A stretch of DNA of 64,000 nt from Pseudomonas hormoni (GCF_018502625.1 NZ_CP075566.1:625001-689000), one strand, 5' to 3'. Counted from the stretch's first letter, positions 1 through 8,799 are shown. A program made the numbers and translations. The notes: a model not told the origin generated them from the sequence alone.

Positions 1-312
1 GAGCAGCAGCTGTCGGTCAGCGAACAAACCCATTATCGAGCGCTTAGCGATGCCCAACGTGATCAAGGTCGCTTGCGCGATCGTCTTGCCACTGCTGATG
101 TGCGGCTGTCAGTCCTCCTCGATGCCAGCGACACTTCCACCGGCTGCGCAGTGCCAACCGCCCCCGGTGCCAGCGGCGTGGCTCATGGCACCCTACGAGC
201 CCGACTTGACCCGGCGCATGCTCAACGAATTATCGCCATCACCGACACCGGCGACCGTGCGCTGATTGCCTTGCAGGCTTGTCAGGCTTACATCCGGGCG
301 CTTGGTCGCTAA
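1..312 (+). CDS. Rz-like inner-membrane spanin (5' end cut by window)
   Basis: The open frame runs into the window from the left and stops at TAA 310-312. The visible 103 residues are hydrophilic and Arg/Ala/Asp-rich, beginning EQQLSVSEQTHYRALSDAQ, which fits the periplasmic coiled region of an Rz-type i-spanin. Spanins fuse the inner and outer membranes in the last step of phage or tailocin lysis. Support comes from a lipoprotein gene embedded in another frame (50-265), the classic Rz/Rz1 arrangement. Immediately downstream is cinA. Fluorescent pseudomonads often carry tailocin clusters between mutS and cinA, so this is probably the end of such a cluster. The N-terminal membrane anchor lies outside the window. 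Confidence 0.75.
   Translation, partial: EQQLSVSEQTHYRALSDAQRDQGRLRDRLATADVRLSVLLDASDTSTGCAVPTAPGASGVAHGTLRARLDPAHAQRIIAITDTGDRALIALQACQAYIRALGR
50..265 (+). CDS. Rz1-like outer-membrane lipoprotein spanin, nested in Rz
   Basis: This 71-residue frame lies wholly inside the Rz-like gene in the +1 frame. It starts MPNVIKVACAIVLPLLMCGC: a short charged start, a hydrophobic stretch and a lipobox (LMCG|C). The mature part is rich in Pro and Ser, as in Rz1 o-spanins. A lipobox followed by a Pro-rich tail within an Rz frame is hard to obtain by chance. It would be lipidated, anchored in the outer membrane, and pair with Rz across the periplasm. Confidence 0.75.
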   Translation: MPNVIKVACAIVLPLLMCGCQSSSMPATLPPAAQCQPPPVPAAWLMAPYEPDLTRRMLNELSPSPTPATVR

Positions 313-392
313 CATTTTGATCGATCCTGTAACTTGCAAGCGCGATCCGCTCGTGTACGGTAGTTCCCATTCCGCCCGCTCAGGAGATGACC

Positions 393-893
393 GTGAAAGA
401 AATCACCCAACTGGCCGCTGAACTTGGCAGGCGCCTGCAGGTTCTCAATGCTCACGTCACGGCGGCCGAGTCCTGTACCGGCGGTGGAATTTCCGAGGCT
501 ATCACCCGCATTCCGGGGAGTTCGGCATGGTTCGAGGCCGGTTATGTCACGTACTCCAACCGTCAGAAAACCGAGCAATTGAATGTTCCGGTCGAGTTGT
601 TTACGACGGTGGGGGCGGTCAGTCGCGAGGTGGTCGAGGCCATGGTGCGAGGCGCGCAGGAAAAAAGCCGGGCGTCTTTTGCCGTGGCGGTCAGCGGTGT
701 AGCAGGGCCGGATGGCGGTTCGCCGAGCAAGCCGGTGGGCACGGTCTGGCTGGCCTGGGGCGTGGGGGATAAGGTGTTCAGCGAGGTGCAGCACTTCACC
801 GGTAACCGCGACGAGGTCCGCCGACAAACGGTGAAGGCCGCGCTAGAGGGGCTGCTGCGCCATGCCTCTGGAGAAATCTCAAATCAGGGGTAG
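393..893 (+). CDS. cinA: CinA-family nicotinamide-nucleotide amidohydrolase (PncC type)
   Basis: The 166-residue protein is the stand-alone C-terminal CinA domain, which deamidates nicotinamide mononucleotide in pyridine-nucleotide salvage. The family motif AESCTGGG lies near residue 25, and the core reads [28 protein letters not shown] (split here as SGVAGPDGG then KPVGTVW). It lacks the N-terminal molybdopterin-binding domain of longer CinA proteins. Start: AGGAG (382-386) abuts an in-frame ATG at 387, leaving no spacer, while GTG 393 sits six bases away, so GTG 393 is preferred. The gene precedes recA, as is usual in Pseudomonas. Confidence 0.9.
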   Translation: MKEITQLAAELGRRLQVLNAHVTAAESCTGGGISEAITRIPGSSAWFEAGYVTYSNRQKTEQLNVPVELFTTVGAVSREVVEAMVRGAQEKSRASFAVAVSGVAGPDGGSPSKPVGTVWLAWGVGDKVFSEVQHFTGNRDEVRRQTVKAALEGLLRHASGEISNQG

Positions 894-918
894 GCGATCC
901 TGAATCGCTGTGGAATAA

Positions 919-938
919 TACTGGCTACTTATACAGGT
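919..938 (+). promoter_or_regulatory. LexA (SOS) box of recA
   Basis: CTGGCTACTTATACAG at 921-936 fits CTG-N10-CAG with the AT-rich TATACAG half of the gammaproteobacterial LexA consensus. It lies about 40 bases before the recA start, where it can block transcription until LexA is cleaved. An almost identical site precedes dinB (24611-24626). Confidence 0.9.
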
Positions 939-976
939 GTTGGCCGTCAGGCCTTATTGATTACGTGAGGACTTTA

Positions 977-2029
977 ATGGACGACAACAAGAAGAAAGCC
1001 TTGGCTGCGGCCCTGGGTCAGATCGAACGTCAATTCGGCAAGGGTGCCGTAATGCGTATGGGCGATCAGGACCGTCAGGCGATCCCGGCTATCTCCACTG
1101 GCTCTCTGGGTCTGGACATCGCGCTCGGCATTGGCGGTCTGCCAAAAGGCCGTATCGTTGAAATCTACGGTCCTGAATCCTCCGGTAAAACCACGCTGAC
1201 ACTGTCGGTGATCGCCCAGGCTCAGAAAGCCGGCGCGACCTGCGCATTCGTCGACGCCGAACACGCTCTTGACCCTGAGTACGCCGGCAAACTCGGCGTC
1301 AACGTCGACGACCTGCTGGTTTCCCAGCCGGACACCGGCGAGCAAGCCCTGGAAATCACCGACATGCTGGTGCGTTCCAACGCGGTTGACGTGATCATCG
1401 TCGACTCCGTGGCCGCACTGGTTCCAAAGGCTGAAATCGAAGGCGAAATGGGTGACATGCACGTGGGCCTGCAAGCCCGTCTGATGTCCCAGGCGCTGCG
1501 TAAAATCACCGGTAACATCAAGAACGCCAACTGCCTGGTGATCTTCATCAACCAGATCCGTATGAAAATCGGCGTGATGTTCGGCAGCCCGGAAACCACC
1601 ACCGGTGGTAACGCGCTGAAGTTCTATGCGTCGGTTCGTCTGGACATCCGCCGTACCGGCGCGGTGAAAGAAGGTGATGAAGTCGTCGGTAGCGAAACCC
1701 GCGTCAAGGTTGTGAAGAACAAGGTCGCTTCGCCGTTCCGCCAGGCCGAGTTCCAGATTCTCTACGGCAAGGGCATCTACCTCAATGGTGAGATGATCGA
1801 CCTGGGTGTTCTGCACGGTTTCGTCGAGAAGTCCGGTGCCTGGTATGCCTACGAAGGCACCAAGATCGGTCAGGGCAAGGCCAACTCGGCCAAGTTCCTG
1901 GCGGACAACCCGGAAATCGCCGCGAAACTTGAGAAGCAGCTGCGCGACAAACTGCTGACTCCAGCGCCGGACGTCAAAGCATCGCCAGTCAAAGAGACTG
2001 AAGATGACCTGGCTGACGCTGATATCTGA
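977..2029 (+). CDS. recA: RecA recombinase
   Basis: The 350-residue protein starts [20 protein letters not shown], with Walker A GPESSGKT at residues 65-72, the LIVIDSV-type Walker B ([12 protein letters not shown]), loop L2 [14 protein letters not shown], and an acidic C-terminal tail ([11 protein letters not shown]). RecA coats single-stranded DNA, drives strand exchange and triggers LexA self-cleavage. GTGAGG at 965-970 gives a six-base spacer to ATG 977, so an in-frame upstream start at 965 is rejected. The gene is preceded by a LexA box and followed after 8 bases by recX, implying co-transcription. Confidence 0.99.
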   Translation: MDDNKKKALAAALGQIERQFGKGAVMRMGDQDRQAIPAISTGSLGLDIALGIGGLPKGRIVEIYGPESSGKTTLTLSVIAQAQKAGATCAFVDAEHALDPEYAGKLGVNVDDLLVSQPDTGEQALEITDMLVRSNAVDVIIVDSVAALVPKAEIEGEMGDMHVGLQARLMSQALRKITGNIKNANCLVIFINQIRMKIGVMFGSPETTTGGNALKFYASVRLDIRRTGAVKEGDEVVGSETRVKVVKNKVASPFRQAEFQILYGKGIYLNGEMIDLGVLHGFVEKSGAWYAYEGTKIGQGKANSAKFLADNPEIAAKLEKQLRDKLLTPAPDVKASPVKETEDDLADADI

Positions 2030-2037
2030 TTGATCCG

Positions 2038-2505
2038 ATGACCGCCGTACTCGATACACTCGTCGCAGTGCGGCGAACCGCAATGGACCTGCTCGCACGA
2101 CGCGAGCACGGTCGAGTCGAGCTGACGCGTAAACTGCGTCAGCGCGGCGCCCTCCCTGAAATGATCGACACAGCCCTCGACCGCTTGACGGAAGAAGGCC
2201 TGCTGTCCGAATCCCGTTACCTCGAAAGCTTCGTTTCCTACCGTGCCCGATCCGGTTACGGCCCTTTGCGTATTCGTGAAGAGTTGAGCCAGCGTGGCCT
2301 GCAACGCAACGACATCGAACTCGCGTTACGCGAGAGCGGTATCAACTGGCAGGAACAACTGGAAGACACCTGGCGGCGCAAGTTCTCCGGGCATTTACCG
2401 ATAGACACCCGGGAACGCGCCAAACAAGGGCGGTTCCTGAGTTATCGGGGCTATTCCATGGAAATGATCAGCCGCTTGTTCAGCGGCCGAGGGATGGACG
2501 ATTGA
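2038..2505 (+). CDS. recX: RecX regulatory protein
   Basis: The 155-residue protein has the three-repeat helical layout of RecX, e.g. [19 protein letters not shown] and later [15 protein letters not shown]. RecX binds the RecA filament and limits its extension and ATPase activity. It starts 8 bases after the recA stop and would be made from SOS-induced read-through. An intrinsic terminator follows directly. Confidence 0.95.
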   Translation: MTAVLDTLVAVRRTAMDLLARREHGRVELTRKLRQRGALPEMIDTALDRLTEEGLLSESRYLESFVSYRARSGYGPLRIREELSQRGLQRNDIELALRESGINWQEQLEDTWRRKFSGHLPIDTRERAKQGRFLSYRGYSMEMISRLFSGRGMDD

Positions 2506-2508
2506 CTG

Positions 2509-2544
2509 AAACGGCTCGCTATTTTGATAGCGGGCCGTTTTTTT
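2509..2544 (+). terminator. Intrinsic terminator after recA-recX
   Basis: AACGGCTCGCTAT pairs with ATAGCGGGCCGTT around a TTTG loop, followed by a run of seven T. The A-rich left side lets it also serve the convergent gene that ends at 2548. Confidence 0.9.
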
Positions 2545-2547
2545 GCC

Positions 2548-3666
2548 TCACGTAACCTTCGAGGGTTCCCGCGCGCGTTGTTGCGCCTGGGGCTTGGGCT
2601 GCGCCCAGTTTTCCGGCAGGTTGATGTAGTCCACCAGTTCCCGCAGGCGTCCATGGTCACGGGCGTTAAAGGTGAAGGCCAGGCGTGCAAGGTGGCTGAA
2701 CTGCGGCTCGTCGTGCTCCTCACCGCTGTAGACATGCTGATGGAAGTGATCGCTCAGGCACAGGTCGGCGAACGCTTGTTGCATGTGCTCCAGCGCATTG
2801 TCGCTGAGCTGGTGATTCATGCGGATCACGAACTGATGCTTGAGCCAGCGACTGGAGTGGAAGTTGCTGTAGAACTGATTGATCTGCTCCACCGCCTCTT
2901 CGGCGCTATAGACCAGGCTCACCAGCTTCATGTCGGTGGGCAGGATGTAGCGATTTTCCTCCAGTTGATTGCGGATGAAGTCCAGGGCGCCTTGCCAGAA
3001 CTTGCCTCCCGGAGCGTCCAGCAGTACCACCGGCACCAGCGGGCTTTTACCGGTCTGGATCAGCGTCAGCACTTCAAGCGCCTCGTCCAGCGTACCGAAA
3101 CCACCAGGGCACAAGACCAGCGCATCGGCTTCCTTGACGAAGAACAGCTTGCGGGTAAAGAAGAAGTGGAACGGCAGCAAGTTGGTGGTGCCGTTCACGG
3201 TGGGATTGGCATGCTGCTCAAAGGGCAGGGTGATGTTGAAGCCCAGGCTGTGTTCCAGGCCAGCACCTTCGTGGGCGGCGGCCATGATGCCGCCGCCGGC
3301 ACCGGTGATCACCATCAGGTCCGAGCGCGCCAACGCGGCGCCGAGTTCTCGGGCCAAGCCGTACAGCGGGTGTTCTATCGGTGTGCGGGCCGAACCGAAC
3401 ACCGTGACTTTGCGCCGTCCCCGGAACTGTTCGAGCACACGGAAGGCATGCTCCAGTTCGCGCAGGGCTTGCAGGGTGATCTTGGCATTCCAGCGGTTGT
3501 GGTCTTCCTGGGCCATGCGCAGCACGGTCAGGATCATGTCGCGGTAGATCGGGATGTTCGGGCTATTGGGTGAAACCAGGTTGAGTTGTTCTTCGACCTT
3601 GCTGATGAGGTCGTGGCCGCTTTCTTCGAAATGACGGCTCAGGAGGTCATTCGGTTGGTAAGGCAT
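2548..3666 (-). CDS. TIGR00730/LOG-family Rossmann-fold nucleotide-processing protein
   Basis: The 372-residue protein carries the LOG-family signatures GAGGGIMAAAHEGAG and PGGFGTLDEALEVLT. Members hydrolyse nucleoside 5'-monophosphates (cytokinin-activating LOG enzymes, E. coli PpnN). It is longer than plant LOG proteins, with a helical N-terminal region (about residues 1-90) and a C-terminal extension of about 100 residues, as in other Pseudomonas members. AAGGAG six bases before ATG 3666 (MPYQPNDLLSRHFEESGHD) decides the start over an upstream in-frame Met at 3735. The physiological substrate is not shown by the sequence. Confidence 0.8.
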   Translation of the reverse strand: MPYQPNDLLSRHFEESGHDLISKVEEQLNLVSPNSPNIPIYRDMILTVLRMAQEDHNRWNAKITLQALRELEHAFRVLEQFRGRRKVTVFGSARTPIEHPLYGLARELGAALARSDLMVITGAGGGIMAAAHEGAGLEHSLGFNITLPFEQHANPTVNGTTNLLPFHFFFTRKLFFVKEADALVLCPGGFGTLDEALEVLTLIQTGKSPLVPVVLLDAPGGKFWQGALDFIRNQLEENRYILPTDMKLVSLVYSAEEAVEQINQFYSNFHSSRWLKHQFVIRMNHQLSDNALEHMQQAFADLCLSDHFHQHVYSGEEHDEPQFSHLARLAFTFNARDHGRLRELVDYINLPENWAQPKPQAQQRAREPSKVT

Positions 3667-4032
3667 CAACTTCTCCTTCCATACAGGCTCTGTTGTTCCT
3701 TTGGATGAAGGAAACATTCGCATCAAAAATCGCAAACCAGGCAGCCCCTTTTCTGCCCTGAAAAGTGAACGGGAACACTATGAATCTAGACCCTCACAGT
3801 GATTTTCGCTGACTTGATCATTGCGCTGCAAAGTCTTTCCTGGCAACCGCTTATTGACGATTTGCAAGGTGATTTCACCGCTCGTCTGAACGCGCGCCGA
3901 GTGCCCGACACTCTGATTTACTGAATGACAGGTGTAACACGACAACTTTGCGTCAATGGCAGGGCGCACGGCACAAGCGGTTCAAGGACTTTGTCGCTCA
4001 AGCAAGGGCGAAGTGCAAGGAGGCGGGATGCT
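3667..4032. other. Intergenic stretch without a recognised gene
   Basis: I see no open frame with coding character, no tRNA and no REP palindrome here. It must hold the divergent promoters of the LOG-family gene (minus) and the small RHH gene (plus). Confidence 0.6.
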
Positions 4033-4233
4033 ATGGCCAGAGTCATTCTGGAGATCGATACGCAACTGTATCGATTATTGAAGTCATCGGCCGAGACCAA
4101 TCATTTGAGTCTTGAAGAGGAGTGCTGCCGGCGTCTGGAGGGAGCCGACCGGCGCTCGCGCTATTTACAGGCGCTGTTGGCAGAACTGCGCGCCGAGGAT
4201 GAACAGCGGCGCGCCAATTCCCATTCCCGTTGA
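4033..4233 (+). CDS. Small ribbon-helix-helix (Arc/FitA-type) DNA-binding protein
   Basis: The 66-residue protein reads MARVILEIDTQLYRLLKSSA then a helix-turn-helix segment, NHLSLEEECCRRLEGA: a short basic beta strand followed by two helices, typical of FitA/Arc-like RHH proteins. Such proteins are often antitoxins or plasmid-stability factors, but no toxin gene is adjacent. AAGGAGG at 4017-4023 lies 9 bases before ATG 4033. It overlaps nothing and converges with the next gene, whose stop is two bases away. Confidence 0.65.
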   Translation: MARVILEIDTQLYRLLKSSAETNHLSLEEECCRRLEGADRRSRYLQALLAELRAEDEQRRANSHSR

Positions 4234-4234
4234 A

Positions 4235-4660
4235 TTACTTTTTCTTCGCCGGTGTGGCTTTCGGGCAATCCGATTCCTGATAGCTGGCGGAGCCGACTGA
4301 GCGGTTGGTCTTCACCTCAGTGAAGTCGTAACGCATGACCGCGCCCTTGGCCATCAGTTTGCGGAACGATGGGTTGTTGCACACAGAGGCGCCAAGCTGG
4401 AAATACACGGCTTTCGGGTCGGCCCGCATCTTGTTGGCATGGCTGCTTTGCACGCTCAAGTGGTTGATCAAAACATTGCCTTCGGCGGTGTAGCCCTGAT
4501 CGAGAATATCTTCGTTGATCGCCCGTGGCGTGCCGACGCTGCTTTGTGCGGCGACGTTTCGCAGCTCTCTGTTGAGATTCTGCTCACTCAAGGACGCAGC
4601 CTGAGCGTTGAAGGACGACGCCAGCAGAATGGCAGCGGTGGGAACGATAAGGCGCAACAT
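4235..4660 (-). CDS. Secreted PA3611-like quorum-sensing-regulated virulence factor family protein
   Basis: The 141-residue protein has a clear signal peptide (MLRLIVPTAAILLASSFNAQA) and a small mature domain with two Cys (VCNNPSFRKLM, ESDCPKATPAKKK) that could form a disulfide. It matches my recollection of P. aeruginosa PA3611, annotated as a quorum-sensing-regulated virulence factor, which lies in the same recA-erdR neighbourhood. An AGGAG precedes ATG 4660. Biochemical role is unknown; periplasmic or extracellular location is inferred. Confidence 0.65.
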   Translation of the reverse strand: MLRLIVPTAAILLASSFNAQAASLSEQNLNRELRNVAAQSSVGTPRAINEDILDQGYTAEGNVLINHLSVQSSHANKMRADPKAVYFQLGASVCNNPSFRKLMAKGAVMRYDFTEVKTNRSVGSASYQESDCPKATPAKKK

Positions 4661-4846
4661 GAAACTCTCCTGGTTCAGTGACTGGTGGTTCGACCCGTCA
4701 CATGACTGTGCGTTCAGTGGTGACGAATTATAGGGGAGCCCGTCTGGACGGTACAGGCTTGCGCCGGCCGCTCTGGTAAACTGCCGGCCTTTATTGCCCT
4801 GAGTGCTACTCGTGTCGAGTTTTCCTGTCTGCCGGTGTTGCCCACG

Positions 4847-5590
4847 ATGAACCACGCCCCCAACGCCGTAGCTCGCTTGCGTGATCAGCGCGAAGAGGAG
4901 GGCATCAAGCCGATTCAGGCCCGTGGTTGGCGGGCACCCCGTTGCCGTGCCTGCCGCGTGATCGAGAGCCACTGCCTGTGCGCGTGGCGTCCGCAGGTCG
5001 AGACCCGCTCTGGCGTGTGTCTGATCATGACCAACAAGGAAGTGTTCAAACCGAGCAACACCGGGTGGCTGATCGCTGACGTGGTGCGCGACAACCATGC
5101 GTTCATCTGGTCGCGTACGGAAACCGATCCGCAGTTGCTGGCATTGCTCGCCGACCCGCAATGGCAACCGTATCTGGTCTTTCCCGGCGAGTACGTCGAG
5201 CCGGAGCGAGTAACGAACACGGTCGAAGTCGATGGCACCAAGCGACCGCTGTTCATTCTGCTGGACGCGACCTGGACCGAAGCCCGGAAGATATTCCGCA
5301 AAAGTCCTTATTTCGATGCGCTGCCGATCCTCAGCCTGCTGCCGGAAAAGCTTTCACGCTATCGGCTGCGCCGGTCGACCCGCAGCGAGCATTTGTGCAC
5401 GGCCGAAGTAGCGGCGCTGTGCCTCGATCTGGCGGGCGATGTGGAGGCCGCATCGGCACTGGACGCTTATTTCGACGTGTTCAGCCAGCATTACCTCGAT
5501 GCCAAACACCAACTGGAAATGAATGTTGAAACACCGGCACACGCCGAGCTGATGCCTTTCGTGCAGAACTCCGCCGCCGTAACGGCCTGA
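4847..5590 (+). CDS. DTW-domain tRNA-uridine aminocarboxypropyltransferase
   Basis: The 247-residue protein has the N-terminal Cys cluster CRACRVIESHCLC (a probable zinc site) and the DTW-type motif LLDATWTEARK with the following SPYF segment. This family (TapT in E. coli) transfers the aminocarboxypropyl group of S-adenosylmethionine to a tRNA uridine, forming acp3U. ATG 4847 (MNHAPNAVARLRDQREEEG) is taken as start; an in-frame GTG at 4835 is possible and neither has a strong Shine-Dalgarno. It is transcribed divergently from the PA3611-like gene. Confidence 0.8.
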   Translation: MNHAPNAVARLRDQREEEGIKPIQARGWRAPRCRACRVIESHCLCAWRPQVETRSGVCLIMTNKEVFKPSNTGWLIADVVRDNHAFIWSRTETDPQLLALLADPQWQPYLVFPGEYVEPERVTNTVEVDGTKRPLFILLDATWTEARKIFRKSPYFDALPILSLLPEKLSRYRLRRSTRSEHLCTAEVAALCLDLAGDVEAASALDAYFDVFSQHYLDAKHQLEMNVETPAHAELMPFVQNSAAVTA

Positions 5591-5811
5591 TTGTCGCCCA
5601 TACTGCAAAGAACTGTCCCGGCCAAGCACCTTGACCACCCCGGCTTCGCTGGGCATGCTTGGCGCCGATTAGGGCGCGGCCGCAGTTTGATTCGCCGCTT
5701 CTTTACGTGAAAAGCTACGTGGATTGCCACGTGATTGGCGTTGAACGTGCCCTGTTGGTGCAGCTCCGTGGCTGTGCCTTGAGTTGTTAGAAGAACAGGA
5801 TCATTTGAAAA

Positions 5812-6462
5812 ATGGCCACATACGAAATCCTGATTGCCGATGACCACCCTCTTTTTCGTAGCGCCCTGCATCAGGCGTTGACCCTGGGCCTTGGCCCGGA
5901 TGTCCGTCTGGTGGAAGTGGCGAGCATTGCCGAGCTGGAAACCCGCCTGGACGAAAAGTCCGACTGGGATCTGGTGCTGCTGGACCTGAACATGCCCGGT
6001 GCCTACGGCTTTTCCGGGCTGGTACTGTTGCGCGGTCAGTACCCGCAAATTCCGGTGGTGATGGTGTCGGCCCAGGAAGAGGCCTCGATCATGGTCAAGT
6101 CCCGTGAGTTCGGTGCCAGCGGTTTCATTCCTAAATCGAGTGACCTGAGCGTTATCCAGAAAGCCGTACGTGCGGTGCTGGATGGCGATGTATTCTGGCC
6201 GCCCCAGGCGTTTGAAGCGGTCAGCGTTTCCGACGAAGCCAAGGCCGCCAGCGAAGGCCTTGCCAGCCTGACACCTCAGCAGTTCCGGGTGTTGACCATG
6301 GTCTGTGAAGGGTTGCTGAACAAGCAGATTGCCTACGAACTGAGCGTGTCCGAAGCAACAATCAAGGCGCACGTCACGGCGATTTTCCGTAAGCTGAATG
6401 TGCGGACCCGGACCCAGGCGGCTTTGCTCCTGCAACAACTTGAGTCAATTTCAAGCCACTAA
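5812..6462 (+). CDS. erdR: LuxR-type response regulator ErdR
   Basis: The 216-residue protein has a receiver domain (residues 4-120; acidic pair ADD at 9-11, phospho-acceptor D58 in LLDLNMPG, and a Lys at IPKSSD) and a C-terminal LuxR/NarL HTH (LTPQQFRVLTMVCEGLLNKQIA). Position beside dgkA matches P. aeruginosa PA3604 (erdR), which controls genes for ethanol, acetate and related carbon use. No sensor kinase gene is adjacent, so it is an orphan at this locus. Confidence 0.85.
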   Translation: MATYEILIADDHPLFRSALHQALTLGLGPDVRLVEVASIAELETRLDEKSDWDLVLLDLNMPGAYGFSGLVLLRGQYPQIPVVMVSAQEEASIMVKSREFGASGFIPKSSDLSVIQKAVRAVLDGDVFWPPQAFEAVSVSDEAKAASEGLASLTPQQFRVLTMVCEGLLNKQIAYELSVSEATIKAHVTAIFRKLNVRTRTQAALLLQQLESISSH

Positions 6463-6537
6463 GGATTGGCGTCTTCACGCTTTTTTGACTTTGGTTGATC
6501 TAGCTTTCCCACTCCTTTTTGGTCAGTTGCCACTTTT

Positions 6538-6900
6538 ATGTCCCCTTTCAAAGGCCAGACCGGCCTGAAACGCATCCTCAACGCTTCCGGTTATTCGCTG
6601 GACGGCCTGCGCGCAGCCTTCACTGGCGAAGCAGCTTTTCGGCAACTGGTGTTGCTCAATGTCATCCTGATCCCGATTTCGTTCTTTTTGAACGTCAGCC
6701 GCGTCGAGCAGGCGCTGTTGATTGCCGTCTGTTTGTTGGCCTTGATCGTCGAGTTGCTCAATTCGGCGGTGGAAGCGGCCATTGACCGCATCTCCCTTGA
6801 ACTGCACCCGCTGTCCAAGAACGCCAAGGACATGGGCAGCGCCGCACAGCTCGTGGCATTGACCATGATCGGGCTGGTGTGGGCGGTGATTCTGCTTTAA
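6538..6900 (+). CDS. dgkA: Diacylglycerol kinase
   Basis: The 120-residue protein has the three-helix layout of prokaryotic DgkA. It carries the active-site segments VELLNSAVEAAIDR and LSKNAKDMGSAAQ, with an amphipathic N-terminal region (GLKRILNASGYSLDGLRAAF). It phosphorylates diacylglycerol to phosphatidate in the inner membrane, recycling lipid after osmoregulated-glucan or LPS modification. There is no strong Shine-Dalgarno before ATG 6538. Its stop overlaps by four bases the stop of the convergent finR gene. Confidence 0.95.
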   Translation: MSPFKGQTGLKRILNASGYSLDGLRAAFTGEAAFRQLVLLNVILIPISFFLNVSRVEQALLIAVCLLALIVELLNSAVEAAIDRISLELHPLSKNAKDMGSAAQLVALTMIGLVWAVILL

Positions 6901-7823
6901 GCGATAGTGGGCAACACGATCTCGTCGCTGCGCTGAACCCCGGCGGTGAAGGCGCGGCACAGGTCGAGGAATTCGCGCATCGCTGACGTCTGATATTTCT
7001 GTTTGTGCCAGATGAAATAGAATTGCCGGGCCAGGTCCAGGTCCGGCGTCTCTACCGGCACCAGGCTGCCGCGGCGGAACGCATCGCGCAGGGCCAGCCG
7101 CGAAATGCAGCCAATCCCCAATCCTGACTCCACCGCGCGCTTGATGGCTTCGGTGTGCTCCAGCTCCAGCCGGATATTCAACGCGCTGCGATGGTGACGC
7201 ATGGCCTGATCGAAGGTCAGCCGCGTACCAGAGCCTTGTTCCCGCAGGATCCACGCCTCGTGGCTCAGCTCCTCCATGGTCGCGGTGCCGCGAATGGCCA
7301 GCGGATGCTGCGGCGCGCAAAACACCACCAGCTCATCCTCGACCCAGCTCTGCACTTCAATGTCCGGATGGCTGCAGTCACCTTCGATCAGACCCAGATC
7401 AATTTCATAGTGAGCGACTTGTTGCACGATGTTGGCAGTGTTCTGCACGTGCAGCTTCACTTGGCTTTCCGGGTGGCGCTGCATGAAGCTGCCGATCAGC
7501 AGGGTGGCGAGGTAGTTGCCGATGGTCAGTGTCGCGCCGACGGCCAAAGAGCCGAAACCGGACTTGCCGTTGAGCAAGTCTTCGATTTCCTTGGCCTGGT
7601 CGAGCAGCGCCACCGCTTGCGGCAACAGCTGTTTGCCGAGGGCGTTGAGGCTCAGCCGTTTGCCGGCGCGGTCGAACAGCTGACAGCTGCACTGACGCTC
7701 TAGCTCGGTGATCGAGGTGCTCGCCGCCGATTGCGACAGGTTGAGCAGACCCGCAGCACGGGATACGCTTTCCTGCTGGGCGACGGCGACGAATACTTGC
7801 AGTTGACGGAGAGTAAATCGCAT
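6897..7823 (-). CDS. finR: LysR-family regulator, FinR-like
   Basis: The 308-residue protein starts MRFTLRQLQVFVAVAQQESV, with a standard LysR winged HTH (residues 1-60; AAGLLNLSQSAASTSITELE) and a periplasmic-binding-like effector domain. It is divergent from fpr (ferredoxin-NADP reductase), exactly as finR and fprA are in P. putida and P. aeruginosa. There FinR activates fprA under oxidative conditions and influences sulfite reductase. The start at 7823 is set by the HTH; an upstream in-frame Met at 7898 would lie inside the shared promoter. Confidence 0.85.
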   Translation of the reverse strand: MRFTLRQLQVFVAVAQQESVSRAAGLLNLSQSAASTSITELERQCSCQLFDRAGKRLSLNALGKQLLPQAVALLDQAKEIEDLLNGKSGFGSLAVGATLTIGNYLATLLIGSFMQRHPESQVKLHVQNTANIVQQVAHYEIDLGLIEGDCSHPDIEVQSWVEDELVVFCAPQHPLAIRGTATMEELSHEAWILREQGSGTRLTFDQAMRHHRSALNIRLELEHTEAIKRAVESGLGIGCISRLALRDAFRRGSLVPVETPDLDLARQFYFIWHKQKYQTSAMREFLDLCRAFTAGVQRSDEIVLPTIA

Positions 7824-7945
7824 ATCTATATAACCGATAACCCTTATCTTAATAATCCATTTAACAGATATTGTCGCTGCCATTAGAATGCGATGCAATT
7901 GCGCACATCATCGGCGCAGGCAAAATCTCCAGGAGTCCCACGTAC
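7824..7945. promoter_or_regulatory. finR-fpr divergent promoter region with LysR-like operator
   Basis: This AT-rich 122-bp spacer contains the perfect inverted repeat GATAA-CCC-TTATC at 7836-7848, close to the finR start, as expected for an autoregulated LysR operator. The -35/-10 elements were not assigned with confidence. Confidence 0.5.
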
Positions 7946-8725
7946 ATGAGCAACATGAACCACGAGCGTGTCCTCAGTGTTCACCACTGGAACGACACTC
8001 TGTTCAGCTTCAAGTGCACCCGCGATCCGGGCCTGCGCTTCGAGAACGGTCAGTTCGTGATGATCGGCCTGCAACAGCCCAACGGCCGCCCGCTTATGCG
8101 CGCTTACTCGATTGCCAGCCCGAACTGGGAAGAGCATCTCGAGTTCTTCAGCATCAAGGTGCCGGATGGCCCACTGACCTCCCAGTTGCAGCATCTGAAG
8201 GAAGGCGACGAGATCATCATCAGCAAAAAGCCTACGGGCACGCTGGTACTGGATGACTTGAAGCCTGGCAAACATTTGTACCTGCTCAGCACCGGTACCG
8301 GTCTGGCGCCGTTCATGAGCGTCATCCAGGACCCGGAAACCTACGAGCGTTTCGAAAAAGTGATCCTGTGCCACGGCGTACGTTACGTCAACGAAGTCGC
8401 TTACCGCGAATTCATCACCGAGCATCTGCCGCAGAACGAGTTCTTCGGCGAGGCGCTGCGTGACAAGTTGATCTACTACCCGACCGTGACCCGTGAGCCG
8501 TTCGAGAACGAAGGTCGCCTGACCGACCTGATGCGCAGCGGCAAGCTGTTCAGCGACATCGGTCTGCCACCGATCAACCCGCAGGACGACCGCGCCATGC
8601 TGTGCGGCAGCCCGAGCATGCTCGATGAAACCAGCGAAGTGTTGAACAGCTTTGGCCTGAAAGTTTCGCCGCGGATGCGCGAGCCGGGTGATTACCTGAT
8701 CGAGCGTGCGTTCGTCGAGAAGTAA
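7946..8725 (+). CDS. fpr: Ferredoxin-NADP+ reductase
   Basis: The 259-residue protein starts MSNMNHERVLSVHHWNDTLF and carries the FAD-binding RAYSIAS motif, the NADP-binding STGTGLAPFMS segment and the Cys-Gly motif MLCGSPSMLDE. It ends in the aromatic-poor ERAFVEK tail typical of bacterial subclass I FNRs. It moves electrons between NADPH and ferredoxin or flavodoxin and helps under oxidative and iron stress. CCAGGAG at 7929-7935 precedes ATG 7946. It is divergent from finR and followed by an intrinsic terminator. Confidence 0.95.
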   Translation: MSNMNHERVLSVHHWNDTLFSFKCTRDPGLRFENGQFVMIGLQQPNGRPLMRAYSIASPNWEEHLEFFSIKVPDGPLTSQLQHLKEGDEIIISKKPTGTLVLDDLKPGKHLYLLSTGTGLAPFMSVIQDPETYERFEKVILCHGVRYVNEVAYREFITEHLPQNEFFGEALRDKLIYYPTVTREPFENEGRLTDLMRSGKLFSDIGLPPINPQDDRAMLCGSPSMLDETSEVLNSFGLKVSPRMREPGDYLIERAFVEK

Positions 8726-8741
8726 GAACACCGCATCATTG

Positions 8742-8782
8742 AAAAGCCCCCATTGCCTGTGCCGGCAATTGGGGGCTTTTTT
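8742..8782 (+). terminator. Intrinsic terminator after fpr
   Basis: AAAAGCCCCCATTGCC pairs with GGCAATTGGGGGCTTTT and is followed by T residues. Confidence 0.9.
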
Positions 8783-8799
8783 ATGTCCGGCACAATCCC

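Noticed and set aside
974..2098. 374-codon open frame antisense to recA
   Set aside because: It mirrors recA codon structure in high-GC DNA, has no ribosome-binding site and encodes no recognisable domain.
4033..4233. Small RHH protein as antitoxin of a toxin-antitoxin pair
   Set aside because: No PIN or other toxin gene is adjacent; the neighbour is an exported protein on the other strand.
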